A stretch of 64,000 nucleotides of DNA from Scylla paramamosain (lineage: Eukaryota; Arthropoda; Malacostraca; Decapoda; Portunidae), in assembly GCF_035594125.1 (NCBI RefSeq), contig NC_087190.1:8786104-8850103 (forward strand). Reading direction: 5' to 3'. A program made the position numbers and the translations under genes. The notes below the pieces were generated by a model that saw only the letters and a list, made by a program, of their open reading frames with translations, ran no database searches and was not told where the DNA came from. How positions within the stretch are numbered: position 1 is the stretch's first letter; each line of letters starts with the position of its first letter. Positions 28,901 through 45,273 of this stretch are shown piece after piece.

Positions 28901-29249
28901 ATCTTGCTAACTGCATGCCTCCCCTCCTTCCGCGGCCTCGCTGCACAAGACTTTCTTCTTTCTCTCAGCCCTATTCTGTCCACCTCTCTAACGCAAGAGT
29001 TAACCAGTATTCTCAATCATTCATCCCTTTCTCTGGTAAACTCTGGAACTCCCTGCCTTCTTCTGTATTTCCACCTTCCTATGACTTGAATTCCTTCAAG
29101 AGGGAGGTTTCAAGACACTTATCCACCAATTTTTGACCACTGCTTTGACCCTTTTATGGGACTGGCATTTCATTGGGCATTTTTTTTTATTAGATTTTTG
29201 TTGCCCTTGGCCAGTATCCTTCCTACATAAAAAAAAATAAAATAAATAA

Positions 29250-29250
<1 letters not shown>
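25936..29250 (+). mobile_element. Jockey/CR1-type LINE, near full length
   Basis: 5' end about GGAGGCAGTAGACACCTGCCGAAACG, single ORF region, 3' UTR and tail ...CCAGTATCCTTCCTACATAAAAAAAAATAAAATAAATAAAA. It is very similar to the copy at 7324-10,747 and lacks both the triplicated 5' segment of the minus copy and the RT duplication of the first plus copy, so it is the best reference for the family. It splits the transposase-like gene between its N-terminal and central segments. No clear target duplication was found by eye. Confidence 0.9.
26177..29136 (+). pseudogene. LINE endonuclease-reverse transcriptase, five breaks
   Basis: The ATG at 26,177 follows a 240-bp 5' UTR. Endonuclease: NFCNIRGLRSN, LTETQVSE, SILGDFNVHH. 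RT: YGPDGVPP, FRQGRSTGDLL, VALDISKAFDKVLHKA, NSGVPQGSVLSPTLF and SYADNTTLH near 28,295, where the catalytic YADD is YADN. After RT come [14 protein letters not shown] and RPCMEYASHVWG. Breaks: TAA at 26,338, a one-base deletion near 26,645, TAG at 26,728, TAG at 27,064, TAA at 27,865. The 3' half (28,033-29,136) is a clean 367-codon frame. Two nonsense codons (26,728 and 27,865) are shared with the other plus copy. Confidence 0.9.
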
Positions 29251-30676
<1,426 letters not shown>

Positions 30677-32044
30677 ACTTAACCTAGGCAACCAACCTAA
30701 AACTAATAAAACTAACCACCATAACCAAACCAAACCAAATTAGCCTGACCTAACTAACCTAACCTAGCCAAACCAGCATAATCTAACGTAGGTATACAAT
30801 CAAACTAACCAAACTAAGAGTGAAGGTTAATTAGTTAATAGTTTAGTTTACCAGTGACTTCATGCATAAACATAATTTATATTAGGTAGGTTAAAAAAAA
30901 TGAGTATACATCAGGCACAAATAAACACACTTAGTAATGACATGGCTTACAAACTGAGGTTAACCAACCATTGAACTGTCACTCACATGCGAGAGAGGAG
31001 ACCAGGAATGTTGTTGGATGCAAGGTCCTTAGGTCTTATGGCCTTAGGAGGTAGGTAGATAGAATACTTTCTGGCTGTGCTCTTCGTGGTGTTTTTGTTG
31101 AGGCCGTGTAGTTAAGCCTCAACAACGTCAACACAGCCTCTAGTGCCCCAGAAGTGCAGTAACCAGGTAGTATCAGGTTTGATGAAGGTACAAGCCTGGG
31201 TCTCACACAGTGTAGGATAAAGGTGTAGCTATTGGTCTCGTACTGGCGTTTGGCGGGCACCTCGTATTCATAAACAAAAAAATTGACGGTTCAATAGTTG
31301 GACATCTCGATGCGCATGTAACTACTCTTATGCTTTTATTATTCTTCTCATCATACTTCCTCAAAATTTTATACTACTAAATGTTTCAACTGAGATAACA
31401 AAATATATTTCTTACCTTGCATGTCTCCCCAGAGTAGAATATTCCATCATCTGGTTACTGAAGTTACTAGGTCAAAATAAGCTTGCGTCACTGAAATATT
31501 ATATAGAACGTCTGAGCTTTTTATTTCATTGTGAATAATTTTCATCATCACCTTAGCAAAAAAATGTATACGATAAATGCACATCGACATACAAAGGCGC
31601 TACAAGGCAGGTTTTCAGTAACGATGCCAGGTGCCGCAATAAACAATACGGATGACAAATAATAAAAAAAAAAAACATTTAGAACATGCTTTTAAGTCCA
31701 TTGGTGTATCAGCAATGAATAAGTATTACATTCCAAGTATTTTATAAAGAATAATATCGAAGACAACCGTTTAGCAACAAAGAAAAAAAGTGCAACATTT
31801 ACCCTGTTACTTCGATTTACAGTGCTTATCTGTATTTAATTCTATCACAATAAAATATTTAGATAATATGGAGGCTTATGGTGTCTCGGCACACTCAACA
31901 TTGCCTGTTAAATGTTAACAAGGACTCAGTCAAGAAATTCACGACATCACAACTAAAATGCGTCACATACAACAGTCCGATTTGTAAACATTGGTTACAG
32001 TTACTTCCTGTTAGTATTTATAGGGAAAATATTGTAAAAGCAAC
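30677..32044. other. CACTA right-end region, promoter side, no gene recognised
   Basis: 30,680-30,800 is rich in AACC/CCTAA motifs. 31,030-31,270 is less AT-rich and holds a 74-codon minus frame (31,036-31,260) of unknown identity that may be a leader exon. The last 700 bp are AT-rich and featureless. The minus-strand genes would be transcribed from here. Confidence 0.35.
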
Positions 32045-32059
32045 AGTTATTTTTTAGTG
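32045..32059 (-). repeat. CACTA right terminal inverted repeat
   Basis: Reads CACTAAAAAATAACT on the minus strand; partner of 15,878-15,892; TG duplication just outside. Confidence 0.68.
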
Positions 32060-32358
32060 TGTGTTGATCATTTAATTGCTTTGTTATTCTTGCACTTTAA
32101 CCTCACAAATCTTTTACAGTTGTGCCTCATGCTTTAGTGTCCCACCTCCTTTGTCCATTCACTACACCTTCAATTTTGCTTTCTGATAATGGGTCAGAGT
32201 TTAAGAATGAAGTACTTAATACCATTTGCCAGCAGTGCAGAATTTCCCAATGCTTTATTGCTGCTCACCATCCAGCTTCTAATGGACTTGTGGAACGGAC
32301 TAATAAAAAGAATTTGGAGATCCTTTGGCATATTGCAAGTAAACTGCAATAAACGGCA
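32060..32358 (+). pseudogene. pol: Gypsy integrase catalytic core, second half
   Basis: It continues the integrase frame broken at 15,877 (VDHL at the join, corresponding to the VDxxSRY strand), then after a frameshift SHLLCPFTTPSILLSDNGSE with the second catalytic Asp, and AAHHPASNGLVERTNKK with the catalytic Glu. The SDNGxEF ... HPxxNGxVER pair is the signature of gypsy integrases that join element DNA to the host. It ends at a TAA (32,350) and runs into satellite, so the C-terminal part and the 3' LTR are missing. Confidence 0.88.
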
Positions 32359-32364
32359 TAAACA

Positions 32365-33947
32365 GGTAAAGAGCATTACCAAAAGGGTGTGGGTTGAGGG
32401 TTTTGAGCTTGTTAGGTAAGAAAACGCCAAAATCTATGTAAAGCACGCTATTTGGATTAACTAGACAACATCACCAGAAACGTGTCATTTTGGTGTTTAT
32501 TAGCGTATAAGCACCAAAACGCCAAAAGGCTTCGAAAAAAAAAAATAGGAAAACAAAAACATTATCAAAAACGTGTCTTTTTAGTGTTTTTGAGCTAAAA
32601 CACATGCAAAACACTCTTCATGGAGAAACAAGACATTATGAAAAACGTCTATTTTGAGTGTTTTTTGAGTATGTGAGGTACCAAACCGCTTAAAATGCGT
32701 ATAAAGTACTCAATGTGGAAGACGAAACGATATTAACATAAACGTTTATTATGAGTGTTTTTAGCTCCTCAGGTACCAAAAGGCTAAAACACGTGAATAG
32801 CACTCTTTACTGAGAAACAGAACATTACCAAAAATGCGTATTAAGAGTTTTAACCACCATGTTAGATACCAAAACTCCAAAATGCATACAAAGCACTTTA
32901 TAAGAAGAATAAGAACAACATTGCTAAAAACGTTGCAATATAAGTATTTTTGAGCTTGTTAAGTATCAAAACGCTATAGTGCATGCAATGTACCGAATTT
33001 GTGAAAAGAAAATACTATTAAAACCATATCTTTTGAGTCTTTCCATCTTCTTATGTACTAAAACGCTAAAAAAAAAAAAATGTATATAGGTATGGAAAAG
33101 CACTATATTGGAAAATAAAACAGCTTGATCAAAGTCGTATCTTTTGAGTGTTTTTAAGTTTCTTACGTATGAACACACTTAAATGCAGGCAATACAGTCT
33201 TTATGGACACACAGAATAACATTACTAAAACCATTTATTTCAAGTTTTTTTGTGCTCAAGTACAAAAAAAAAATCATATCGGGTACCAAAGTACCCTATA
33301 TGGATAAATGAAACGATATTAACAGAATCGTGTAATTTGAGTGTTTTTTCAGCTTCTTTTGTAACAAAACGCTCTGTATTGAGAAACACAACATAACCAA
33401 AAACGTGTTTTATGTTAGGTAAGAAAACGCTAAAAAGGCATACAATAAACGCTATATAAAGAAACAGAAGAACATTGCTATAAACGTGTAATATTAGTGT
33501 TTTCGAGCCTGCTATGCACTAAAAATGCTAAAATGCATAGAAAGAATCCTATATAGGAAAAGAAAAAAAAAACTAGTAAAAACGTGTCATGAGTATTTTT
33601 CTGCTTCTTATGTACCAAAACGCTAGAACGCATGCAAAACACTCTTTATGGAGAAAAGAACACCTGTACTAAAAATGTATATTTTTAATATACATCTATA
33701 TAATTAATCTATATAGATTAAAGAGATGATATTACGGGAACTGTGTCATTTGGGTGTGTATGAACCTAATAGGCACCAAAACGCTTAAAAGCTTAAGAAA
33801 CATCCTATGTGGAAAAACAAAAGGATATTGTCAAAAAAGTGTCTTTTGAGTGTTTTCGAGTTTCTTATGCACCAAAACGCTGAAACATGTAAGACACTTT
33901 TCTTGGAGAAACAACATTTTGAAGAAAGCGTCTGTTCTGAGTGTTTT

Positions 33948-33979
<32 letters not shown>

Positions 33980-34851
33980 GTTTATTTTTTACCAAAAATG
34001 CATGCAAATAACCCAATATTGGAAACGAAACGATATTAACAGAAACGTGTATTAGGAGTGTTTTTCAGCTTCCACTTACAGTGTAAAACATTGTATATGG
34101 AGAAACAGAGCAATATAACAAAAAACGTGTATTATTAGTAATTACAACTATGTTAGGTATCAAACCGTCAAAAAGCATACATAGCACCCTATATAAAGAA
34201 ACAAAAAATTTCAAAAAAAACATTTAATATGTGTGTTTTTTAGTTTGTTAGGTACCAATATGCAAAAGCGCATGTAAAGTGCCCAATATGGAGAAAAAAA
34301 AATTACAAAAAACGTGTCTTTTGAGTGTATTCATCTTCTTTCCAAAACGCAAAAACGCATGCAAAAAAGCCTTTATGGAAAAAAGAAAAACTTTACAAAA
34401 ATCGTGTATTTTGAGTGTTTTGAGCTTGTTAGGTATCAAAACACAAAACTGTATGAAATGCACCCAATATAAGGTAATAAGGCGACGTTAGATGAACCCT
34501 GTCATTTGGGTGTTTATGACTGTATTCTGTACCAAATCGTTAAAAAGCTTGGGAAAAACCCTTTGTTGAAAAAAAAAAACATTGTCGAAAATGTGTTTTT
34601 TCAGTGTTTTTGAGCTTCTTAACTACCAAAACGGTAAAACACATGCAAAACACCCTTAATGGAGAAACAGAACAACATAACCAAAAAATATGCTTTGAGT
34701 GTATTAGATCTTGTTAGGTATCAAAACGCTAAAAATGCATGTAATGTACTTGATATCGTGAAAGGAAACAATATTAACAGAAACATGCATTGTGAGTATT
34801 TTTTTTCAGCTTGTTAGATGTTAAAGCGCTACAACACGTGAATAACACTCT
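32365..34851 (+). repeat. ~95-bp satellite array, plus orientation, second block
   Basis: Same unit and orientation as 1344-3207: TTAGGTA(C/A)(C/G)AAAACGC anchors near 32,411, 32,508, 32,677, 32,772, 32,864, 32,957 and onward; GTGT(A/C)(T)TTTGAGTGTTTTTGAG links. Copies are diverged, with small deletions. The right end is the insertion point of a CR1-like element (...GAATAACACTCTAT at 34,852). Confidence 0.85.
33948..33990. repeat. (TTTA)n microsatellite inside satellite
   Basis: About ten ATTT units replacing the middle of one satellite unit. Confidence 0.9.
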
Positions 34852-35695
34852 ATAATGACACGAAGATTGGAAGCCATCGACTTGAATCAAATTTGGATAG
34901 GATTAACGAATCGACAGTCAGATGGCAAATGCAGTTTAATATCAACAAATGCAAAGTACTTAGCGAAGGTAGAGGAAACCCATACAGTATGTACAGAATA
35001 AACAACGAAGCTTTGGTAGGTTCAGGGTACGAAAAAGATGTAGGGGTTAGCTCTGAACTTCGTCTAAGAAGGCAATGCACAGAGTCCAAAAAAAAGGGTA
35101 ATTAGGGTATTAGGATTAATTGTTAGGAGTGTTAAAAGTAGCAGTCCCGAAGTAATATTAAAGTTATATTTGGCACTAGTCAGACTTCATCAAGACTATG
35201 CTGTGCAGTTCTGGTCCCCACATTATAGGAAGGATATAGGTCTATTAGAATCAGTACAAATGAAAATGACTAAAAGGACTCAGGGGATGAGAAGTATTCC
35301 TTACGAGGCGAAATTGAAGCTGTTAAATTGACATTCTTTAGAGAGAGGTAGGTTAAGAGGGGACCTGATAGAATTCTTTAAGCGATATAAGGGTTATAAC
35401 AATGGGGATGAGCAACCAATATAAAACAAGAAATAACGGGTTCAAGCTTGAAAAATTTAGGTTTAAGGAAGAGATAGGAAAAAACTGGTTCTCAAAATAG
35501 AATGGTAGATGAATAGAATGGACTAAGTAATTAAGTTGTTAGTGTTAGGGCATTAGGGAGCTTTAAGAGAAGATTAGATGGATTTATGAACGGGGATGAT
35601 GGGCGGAAATGTGTAGGTATATTTCATACAGGGACTGCCATGTGTAAGCCTGGTGGCTTCTTGTAGCTCCCCTTATTTCTTATGTTCTTATGTTA
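34852..35695 (+). mobile_element. 5'-truncated CR1-like LINE with RT C-terminal relic
   Basis: The plus strand reads DTKIGSHRLESNLDRINEST, VRWQMQFNINKCKVLSEGRG, then KDVGVSSELRLRRQCTESKK, VILKLYLALVRLHQDYAVQF and WSPHYRKDIGLLESVQ: the region after the RT catalytic box in CR1-type LINEs. Stops appear after about 35,330. The 3' end is TTATTTCTTATGTTCTTATGTT, the short terminal octamer-like repeat typical of CR1/L2 elements instead of poly(A). About 840 bp remain; the endonuclease and catalytic RT core are lost by 5' truncation. It is unrelated to the jockey/CR1-type family elsewhere in the window at the detailed sequence level. The 5' end abuts a satellite unit. Confidence 0.85.
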
Positions 35696-36499
35696 CACCT
35701 TGAACATATACTTGTTATTATGTTTAACTTTTCCTAGACGTGGTTGTTGATTCTTTCACAGTTGTGGGTATTAAGCGTTGTTAGAGTATTTCCCATGTCT
35801 GTAGATAAGTATAACAGATTGGCGAACTCAAATTAGTGATGCAGGAGTCACCCGTATCTGAGATCTGCGCTGAGTCCACGTAAGGTGTTGAGGGAAGCTA
35901 GTCCAGGTGCAGCAGCTTTGTGAAGGAGTTGGGGATTGTGGACGTAACAACCAGAAGAGCAGTCCTACCTGGGGATATTTGTGGTCCCCTCCCCAGATGG
36001 GAACTCCGCGACTGGTGTAGAAGTCATCATGATAATTTTGAATTTTGAATGAAGGGTGTGAAGGAAGAGAATCTAATTGTGTGTTTCCTTTTCTGTTCTT
36101 CTTCCCTTCGCATCCACTTTCTCTTTTTTACCTTAATCTGTGATAAAAAAAAAAAACATTCAATATCCATTGAATTATTCATCACACACTAACTTTCATT
36201 AACCTTGCTTACCTCAACCTCTTTTTTTTCTGCTCTTTTACCCTTCCCATCACTTTCTTTGTTTTACCTTAATAAAAAAAAAAATAAAACTTTGCTGTTG
36301 TGTTTCTCTTTCTTGTTGTGGCTTAATTTTGTATGGATGTGCATCTAGGTTTGGATGTGGTGTGTGATGTGGTTTATAATATTGTTAAAAAAAATCTTCA
36401 ACTGTATTTACCTAGATATGTATAATCATAAAACCCTTATTTTATACTTACCTTTATCCTGATACGATTTTTATATTTAGAGAAAAGGTAGTCAAACTA
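35696..36499. other. Unassigned, with a short internal duplication
   Basis: No gene recognised. Segments 36,093-36,156 and 36,227-36,290 are similar (TTCT(G)TTCTTCTTCCCTTCGCATC...TTACCTTAAT(C)...A-run), a degenerate local duplication with period of about 134 bp. Confidence 0.45.
35967..36060 (-). mobile_element. Small LINE 5' fragment (same family as 7121-14,078)
   Basis: ACCTGGGGATATTTGTGGTCCCCTCCCCAGATGGGAACTCC...GAATGAAGGGTGTG matches the 5' end/ORF start of the LINE, closest to a unit of the triplicated segment (13,430-13,520). About 94 bp, minus orientation, both ends lost. Confidence 0.8.
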
Positions 36500-36509
36500 A
36501 ATTTGAAAT

Positions 36510-36597
36510 AATCTTTTATTCATTCATATTTAAAGTAACGTCAATGATCAACTGCTCCTTTGGGACACACTAGAGAGCGGGGACCACAGGACGGCAT
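36510..36597 (-). CDS. Possible 3'-terminal exon, unknown gene
   Basis: Minus strand: TTTTCTCTTTTCAG acceptor at 36,598-36,610, then codons MPSCGPRSLVCPKGAVDH and a stop, then AATAAA about 30 bp further on. Acceptor, short frame, stop and poly(A) signal in close order fit a terminal exon, but no upstream exon was found and the match could be chance. Confidence 0.2.
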
Positions 36598-36610
36598 CTG
36601 AAAAGAGAAA

Positions 36611-37231
<621 letters not shown>

Positions 37232-37500
37232 TTCTACGTAATAAGCTAAAAACACTCAAAATCCTTCTTTTAGGTAATGTTATACTGTTTTTCCATTAAG
37301 TGTTTAAGTGTTTTTTGCATTAGTTTTACCGTTTTGGGACGTAATTAGCTCAAAAACACTGAAAAGAGACGTTTTTAATTTTGTTTTCTTTTCCTATATA
37401 GGGTACTTTCCATAATCTTTATCGTCTTAGTGCCGAGCAAGCTCATAAACACTCAAAAGATAGTTTTCTGGAGATTTATTTTCCTTTCCCTATATAGGGG
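37232..37500 (-). repeat. ~95-bp satellite remnant, minus orientation
   Basis: About three units: CGTAATAAGCTAAAAACACTCAAAATCC, ATTAGTTTTACCGTTTTGGGACGTAATTAGCTC, CCTATATAGGGTACTTTCC. Same unit as at 1-3207, in the orientation of the 1-1343 block. Confidence 0.75.
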
Positions 37501-39644
<2,144 letters not shown>

Positions 39645-40466
39645 GTGGTGGCCTGCAAAAAGAAAAGGCCCAGGAAGGTGAGGGCACAGCCTAGCCTGCC
39701 TAAGGAGACTGTGGCGGAGACCCCTGAGGACCCAGACCCCCCTAAGAGGGACTCAGAGGGCAGGGCGGTGGTGGGCCGCGGCAAGAACAGGCCCAAGAAG
39801 GTGAAGGCGCCTAGCCTGCCTGAGGTGAAGGCCGCCATCGAGTCTCCTCGACGCCAGCAGCTCGAGGAGAAGAAAGGAAAGCAGCGGGCTGAGAGAGCCA
39901 AGCAGCAGCGTGCGCTGGACAGCGTGCGCCGCTCTTGGCAGGAGGAAGAGAAGGAGGCCACTCTCGCCGTAGCGCCCCAAATGCGGCGCTACATCGTCGG
40001 CCCACGCGGCGCCACACTGCGGGAAGTGTGCCAAGAGTTCGCTGGCGTGCGAGTGAGTGTGCCGCCTCCCTCAGACACCCGCACCGCCATCATCAGGTTG
40101 TGCAGACCTGCCCGGCAGGTTCCCGCCGCCCTGGCGCGCCTCGAGGCCTTGCTGCGGCAGGCCGAGGTGATCGAGGCGCAAGTGGCGGTGACACCACGCC
40201 AGCGGTGCCACGTGGTGGGTCCCGCCGGTGCGACTGTCAGGAGACTACTGCAGGAGTTCCCTGACGTGCAGGTGAGAGTGCCGCCAGCAACAGACAAGGT
40301 GTCTCGCACCGTGCTGCTGCGCGGCCCGCGCACCCAGGTAGCCGGCGCGGAGGCATTTCTCAGGGGCTGTCTGGAGGCCGCTGGCCGCACTGCCCACGCC
40401 GCTCACGCTGGCCACCGTCACGCCCACCACGCCCGCCGCCACGCCCACAATCTCGCCCATCAGTGA
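39645..40466 (+). CDS. Vigilin-like protein with two KH domains, intronless
   Basis: 273 codons from the first ATG after the upstream TAG. Residues 1-105 are Lys/Pro/Glu-rich and likely disordered (CKKKRPRKV, GRGKNRPKKVK, then a charged helix). KH domain 1 at about 107-172 has RRYIVGPRGATLREV (GxxG loop GPRG at 119-122) and VRVSVPPPSD. KH domain 2 at about 178-245 has RCHVVGPAGATVRRL (GPAG at 192-195) and VQVRVPPATD. The tail is His/Ala-rich. KH modules bind single-stranded RNA; tandem KHs with VPP(P/A) strands are closest, from memory, to vigilin, which has about 14. The ORF is GC-rich against AT-rich surroundings and lacks introns, which fits a retrocopy or a rapidly evolving derived gene. 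AATAAA follows 11 bp after the stop. Confidence 0.7.
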   Translation: MVACKKKRPRKVRAQPSLPKETVAETPEDPDPPKRDSEGRAVVGRGKNRPKKVKAPSLPEVKAAIESPRRQQLEEKKGKQRAERAKQQRALDSVRRSWQEEEKEATLAVAPQMRRYIVGPRGATLREVCQEFAGVRVSVPPPSDTRTAIIRLCRPARQVPAALARLEALLRQAEVIEAQVAVTPRQRCHVVGPAGATVRRLLQEFPDVQVRVPPATDKVSRTVLLRGPRTQVAGAEAFLRGCLEAAGRTAHAAHAGHRHAHHARRHAHNLAHQ

Positions 40467-40476
40467 GGCGCCATTT

Positions 40477-40482
40477 AATAAA
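40477..40482 (+). terminator. Polyadenylation signal AATAAA of KH gene
   Basis: AATAAA 11 bp after the TGA, followed by a T/GT-rich stretch (40,490-40,551) that would serve as the downstream element. Confidence 0.5.
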
Positions 40483-40518
40483 TTAAATGGTCTATTATTG
40501 TGTGTCTATTAATATGTG

Positions 40519-40519
40519 T

Positions 40520-40553
<34 letters not shown>

Positions 40554-40800
40554 TGATGAATGTGTACATGTATAACCATATAGAAGAGCATCATAACATT
40601 GACAATATTCCAAGTTATGATGAAATATGCATGAATATGTACCCATGACAATATTCCATTATAAAATGTGTGTGAATATGTACCTATATGTTTAGCCAAG
40701 TAGAAGGCCATCATAATATTGACAATGTTCCAAGTTATGATGAAATATGTGTGAATATGTACATATATGTATAGCCATGTAGAAGTGTATGTATTGGAAT
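40519..40800. repeat. (GT)n and degenerate ~100-bp repeats
   Basis: (GT)n at 40,520-40,551, then ATGTAC(A/C)TATATG...AGCCA...TAGAAG...CATCATAA(C/T)ATTGACAAT(A/G)TTCCAAGTTATGATGAAATATG occurring at about 40,563 and 40,677, with a third partial unit at 40,757. Confidence 0.75.
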
Positions 40801-40906
40801 AACTTATATAATATTCAAAGTCATGATTAATTTCCTTACGTGCGTTTGTGTGTGCGTGAGTACGTGCGCGCGTGCATATGTGGATTCTAACATGGACGAA
40901 AGGAGA

Positions 40907-40908
<2 letters not shown>

Positions 40909-40951
<43 letters not shown>
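40909..40951. repeat. (GT)n microsatellite
   Basis: About 43 bp of perfect GT directly before the 60-bp minisatellite. Confidence 0.95.
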
Positions 40952-40952
<1 letters not shown>

Positions 40953-40969
40953 AGGAGAAAATAAAAGAA

Positions 40970-43260
40970 AACGAACAAAAAAAGTCATCAGCGACCAAAA
41001 ATAAGAATGAAAAAACTGAAGAAATAAAATCAGAAAATGAACAAAAAAAGTCATCAGCGACCAAAATCAAGAAAGAAGAAATTGAAGAAGAAATAAAAGC
41101 AGAAAATGAACAAAAAAAATCATCAGCGACCAAAAACAAAAATGAAGAAATAAAAGCAGAAAATGAACAAAAAAAGTCATCAGCGACCAAAATCAAGAAT
41201 GAAGAAGAAATAAAAGCAGAAAATGAACAAAAAAAGTCATCAGCGACCAAAAACACGAATCAAGAAGAAATAAAAGCAGAAAATGAACAAAAAAAGTCAT
41301 CAGCGACCAAAAACAAGAATGAAGAAGAAATAAAAGCAGAAAATGAACAAAAAAAGTCATCAGCGACCAAAATCAAGAATGAAGAAGAAATAAAAGCAGA
41401 AAATGAACAAAAAAAGTCATCAGCGACCAAAGTTAATAATGAAGAAATTGAAAGTACAGAAACTAAAACAATAAAATCCAAAAAAAAAGAAGAGGAGGGA
41501 AAGAAAAAGCGAAAATAAACAAAAAAAAGTCATCAGCGACCAAAAACAAGAATGAAGAAGAAATAAAAGCAGAAAATGAGCAAAAAAAGTCATCAGCGAC
41601 CAAAAACATGAATCAAGAAGAAATAAAAGCAGAAAATGAACAAAAAAAGTCATCAGCGACCAAAAACAAGAATGAAGAAGAAATAAAAGCAGAAAATTAA
41701 CAAAAAAAGTCATCAGTGACCAAAATCAAGAATGAAGAAGAAATAAAAGCAGAAAATGAAGAAAAAAAAGTCATCAGCGACCAAAGTTAATAATGAAGAA
41801 ATTGAAAGTACAGAAACTAAAACAATAAAATCCAAAAAATGGAGCAGGAGGGAAAGAAAAAGCGAAAATGAACAAAAAAAGTCATCAGCGACCAAAAACA
41901 AGAATGAAGAAGAAATAAAAGCAGAAAATGAACAAAAAAAGTCATCAGCGACCAAAAACAAGAATGAAGAAGAAATAAAAGCAGAAAATTAACAAAAAAA
42001 TTCATCAGCGGCGAAAATCAAGAATGAAGAAGAAATAAAAGCAGAAAATGAACAAAAAAAGTCATCAGCGACCAAAGTTAATAATGAAGAAATTGAAAGT
42101 ACAGAAACTAAAACAATAAAATCCAAAAAATGGAGCAGGAGGGAAAGAAAAAGCGAAAATGAACAAAAAAGTCATCAGCGACCAAAAACAAGAATGAAGA
42201 AATAAAAGCAGAAAATGAACAAAAAAAGTCATCAGCGACCAAAATCAAGAATGAATAAGAAATAAAAGCAGAAAATGAACAAAAAAAGTCATCAGCGACC
42301 AAAGTTAATAATGAAGAAATTGAAAGTACAGAAACTAAAACAATAAACTCCAAAAAAAAGAAGAGGAGGGAAAGAAAAAGCGAAAGTAAACAAAAAAAGT
42401 CATCAGCGACCAAAAAAAAGAATGAAGAAGAAATAAAAGCAGAAAATGAACAAAAAAAGTCATCAGCGACCAAAAACATGAATCAAGAAGAAATAAAAGC
42501 AGAAAATGAACAAAAAAAGTCATCAGCGACCAAAAACAAGAATGAAGAAGAAATAAAAGCAGAAAATGAACAAAAAAAGTCATCAGCGACCAAAATCAAG
42601 AATGAAGAAGAAATAAAAGCAGAAAATGAAGAAAAAAAGTCATCAGCGACCAAAGTTAATAATGAAGAAATTGAAAGTACAGAAACTAAAACAATAAAAT
42701 ACAAGAAATGGAGCAGGAGGGAAAGAAAAAGCGAAAATGAACAAAAAAAGTCATCAGCGACCAAAAACAAGAATGAAGAAGAAATAAAAGCAGAAAATGA
42801 ACAAAAAAAGTCATCAGCGACCAAAATCAAGAATGAAGAAGAAATAAAAGCAGAAAATGAAGAAAAAAAGTCATCAGCGACCAAAGTTAATAATGAAGAA
42901 ATTGAAAGTACAGAAACTAAAACAATAAAATACAAAAAATGGAGCAGGAGAGAAAGAAAAAGCGAAAATGAAGAAAAAAAGTCATCAGCGACCAAAAACA
43001 AGAATGAAGAAGAAATAAAAGCAGAAAATGAACAAAAAAAGTCATCAGCGACCAAAAACAAGAATGAAGAAGAAATAAAAGCAGAAAAATGAACAAAAAA
43101 AGTCATCAGCGACCAAAATTAAGAAAGAAGAAATTGAAAGTAAAGAAGAAACTAAAACAATAAAATCCAAAAAAAGGAGGGAAAGAAAAAAAAAACGTAA
43201 ATGAACAAAAAAAAGTCATCAGCGACCAAAGTGAAGAAATTGAAAGTAAAGAAACTAAAA
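40970..43260 (+). repeat. 60-bp coding-like minisatellite array
   Basis: About 32 copies of a unit containing AAAAAAGTCATCAGCGACCAAA; the common form is 60 bp = 20 codons, reading ENEQKKSSATKNKNEEEIKA on the plus strand. A longer variant carrying GTTAATAATGAAGAAATTGAAAG (VNNEEIESTETKTIK) starts at 41,432, 41,786, 42,077, 42,304, 42,655 and 42,885. Frames stay open for 231 codons (40,823-41,518) and 204 codons (42,478-43,092) but are broken by TAA and A-run length changes elsewhere. If translated it would be a highly charged, Lys/Glu/Ser-rich disordered or coiled repeat protein. No start region, introns or partner domain were recognised, so protein-coding status is open. Long minus-strand frames (VADDFFCSFSAFISS) are the shadow. 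Confidence 0.85.
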
Positions 43261-44767
<1,507 letters not shown>

Positions 44768-44840
44768 TCCTCCTCCTCCTTCTCCTCCTCCTCCTCCTCA
44801 TCATCATCATCATCACCATCCTCCTTCTCCTCCTCCTCCA
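44768..44840. repeat. (TCC)n/(TCA)n microsatellite
   Basis: TCC and TCA triplets over about 70 bp; poly-Ser in one frame. Confidence 0.85.
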
Positions 44841-44950
44841 CCCCCGGGTTCTATTTGGATCTCTTGGTGTCTTTGTTAACTCAAACTGCGATAATTATGG
44901 CAGCGGCAACAGTGCACGTGCTTCCAGCCTCCTGAACACCACACACCTGC

Positions 44951-44952
<2 letters not shown>

Positions 44953-45006
<54 letters not shown>
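44953..45006. repeat. (CA)n microsatellite
   Basis: About 54 bp of perfect CA. Confidence 0.95.
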
Positions 45007-45009
<3 letters not shown>

Positions 45010-45122
45010 TTTAATGTTAGCAATATTCATCAAATAAGGAAAAAAAGTCATCTGAATATCGTTTATTTAATTTCAATAGCTGTTAGTAAATATATAGAGA
45101 AATTGTGTAATGTCTCTGTCAC

Positions 45123-45124
<2 letters not shown>

Positions 45125-45160
<36 letters not shown>
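45125..45160. repeat. (CA)n microsatellite
   Basis: About 36 bp of perfect CA. Confidence 0.95.
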
Positions 45161-45161
<1 letters not shown>

Positions 45162-45236
45162 CCTTCAGTATTAAATGACTCGAACACAAGGACTCTATTA
45201 AGACAGTCAAACACTTTACTAGCCAGCCACTATTAA

Positions 45237-45273
45237 CACACACACACACACACACACACTCATACACACACAT
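45237..45273. repeat. (CA)n microsatellite, interrupted
   Basis: CA repeats with one CTCATA interruption. Confidence 0.9.

Noticed and set aside
40804..43106. Long minus-strand frames reading VADDFFCSFSAFISS
   Set aside because: Reverse-complement shadow of the 60-bp minisatellite; hydrophobic look comes from antisense of Lys codons.
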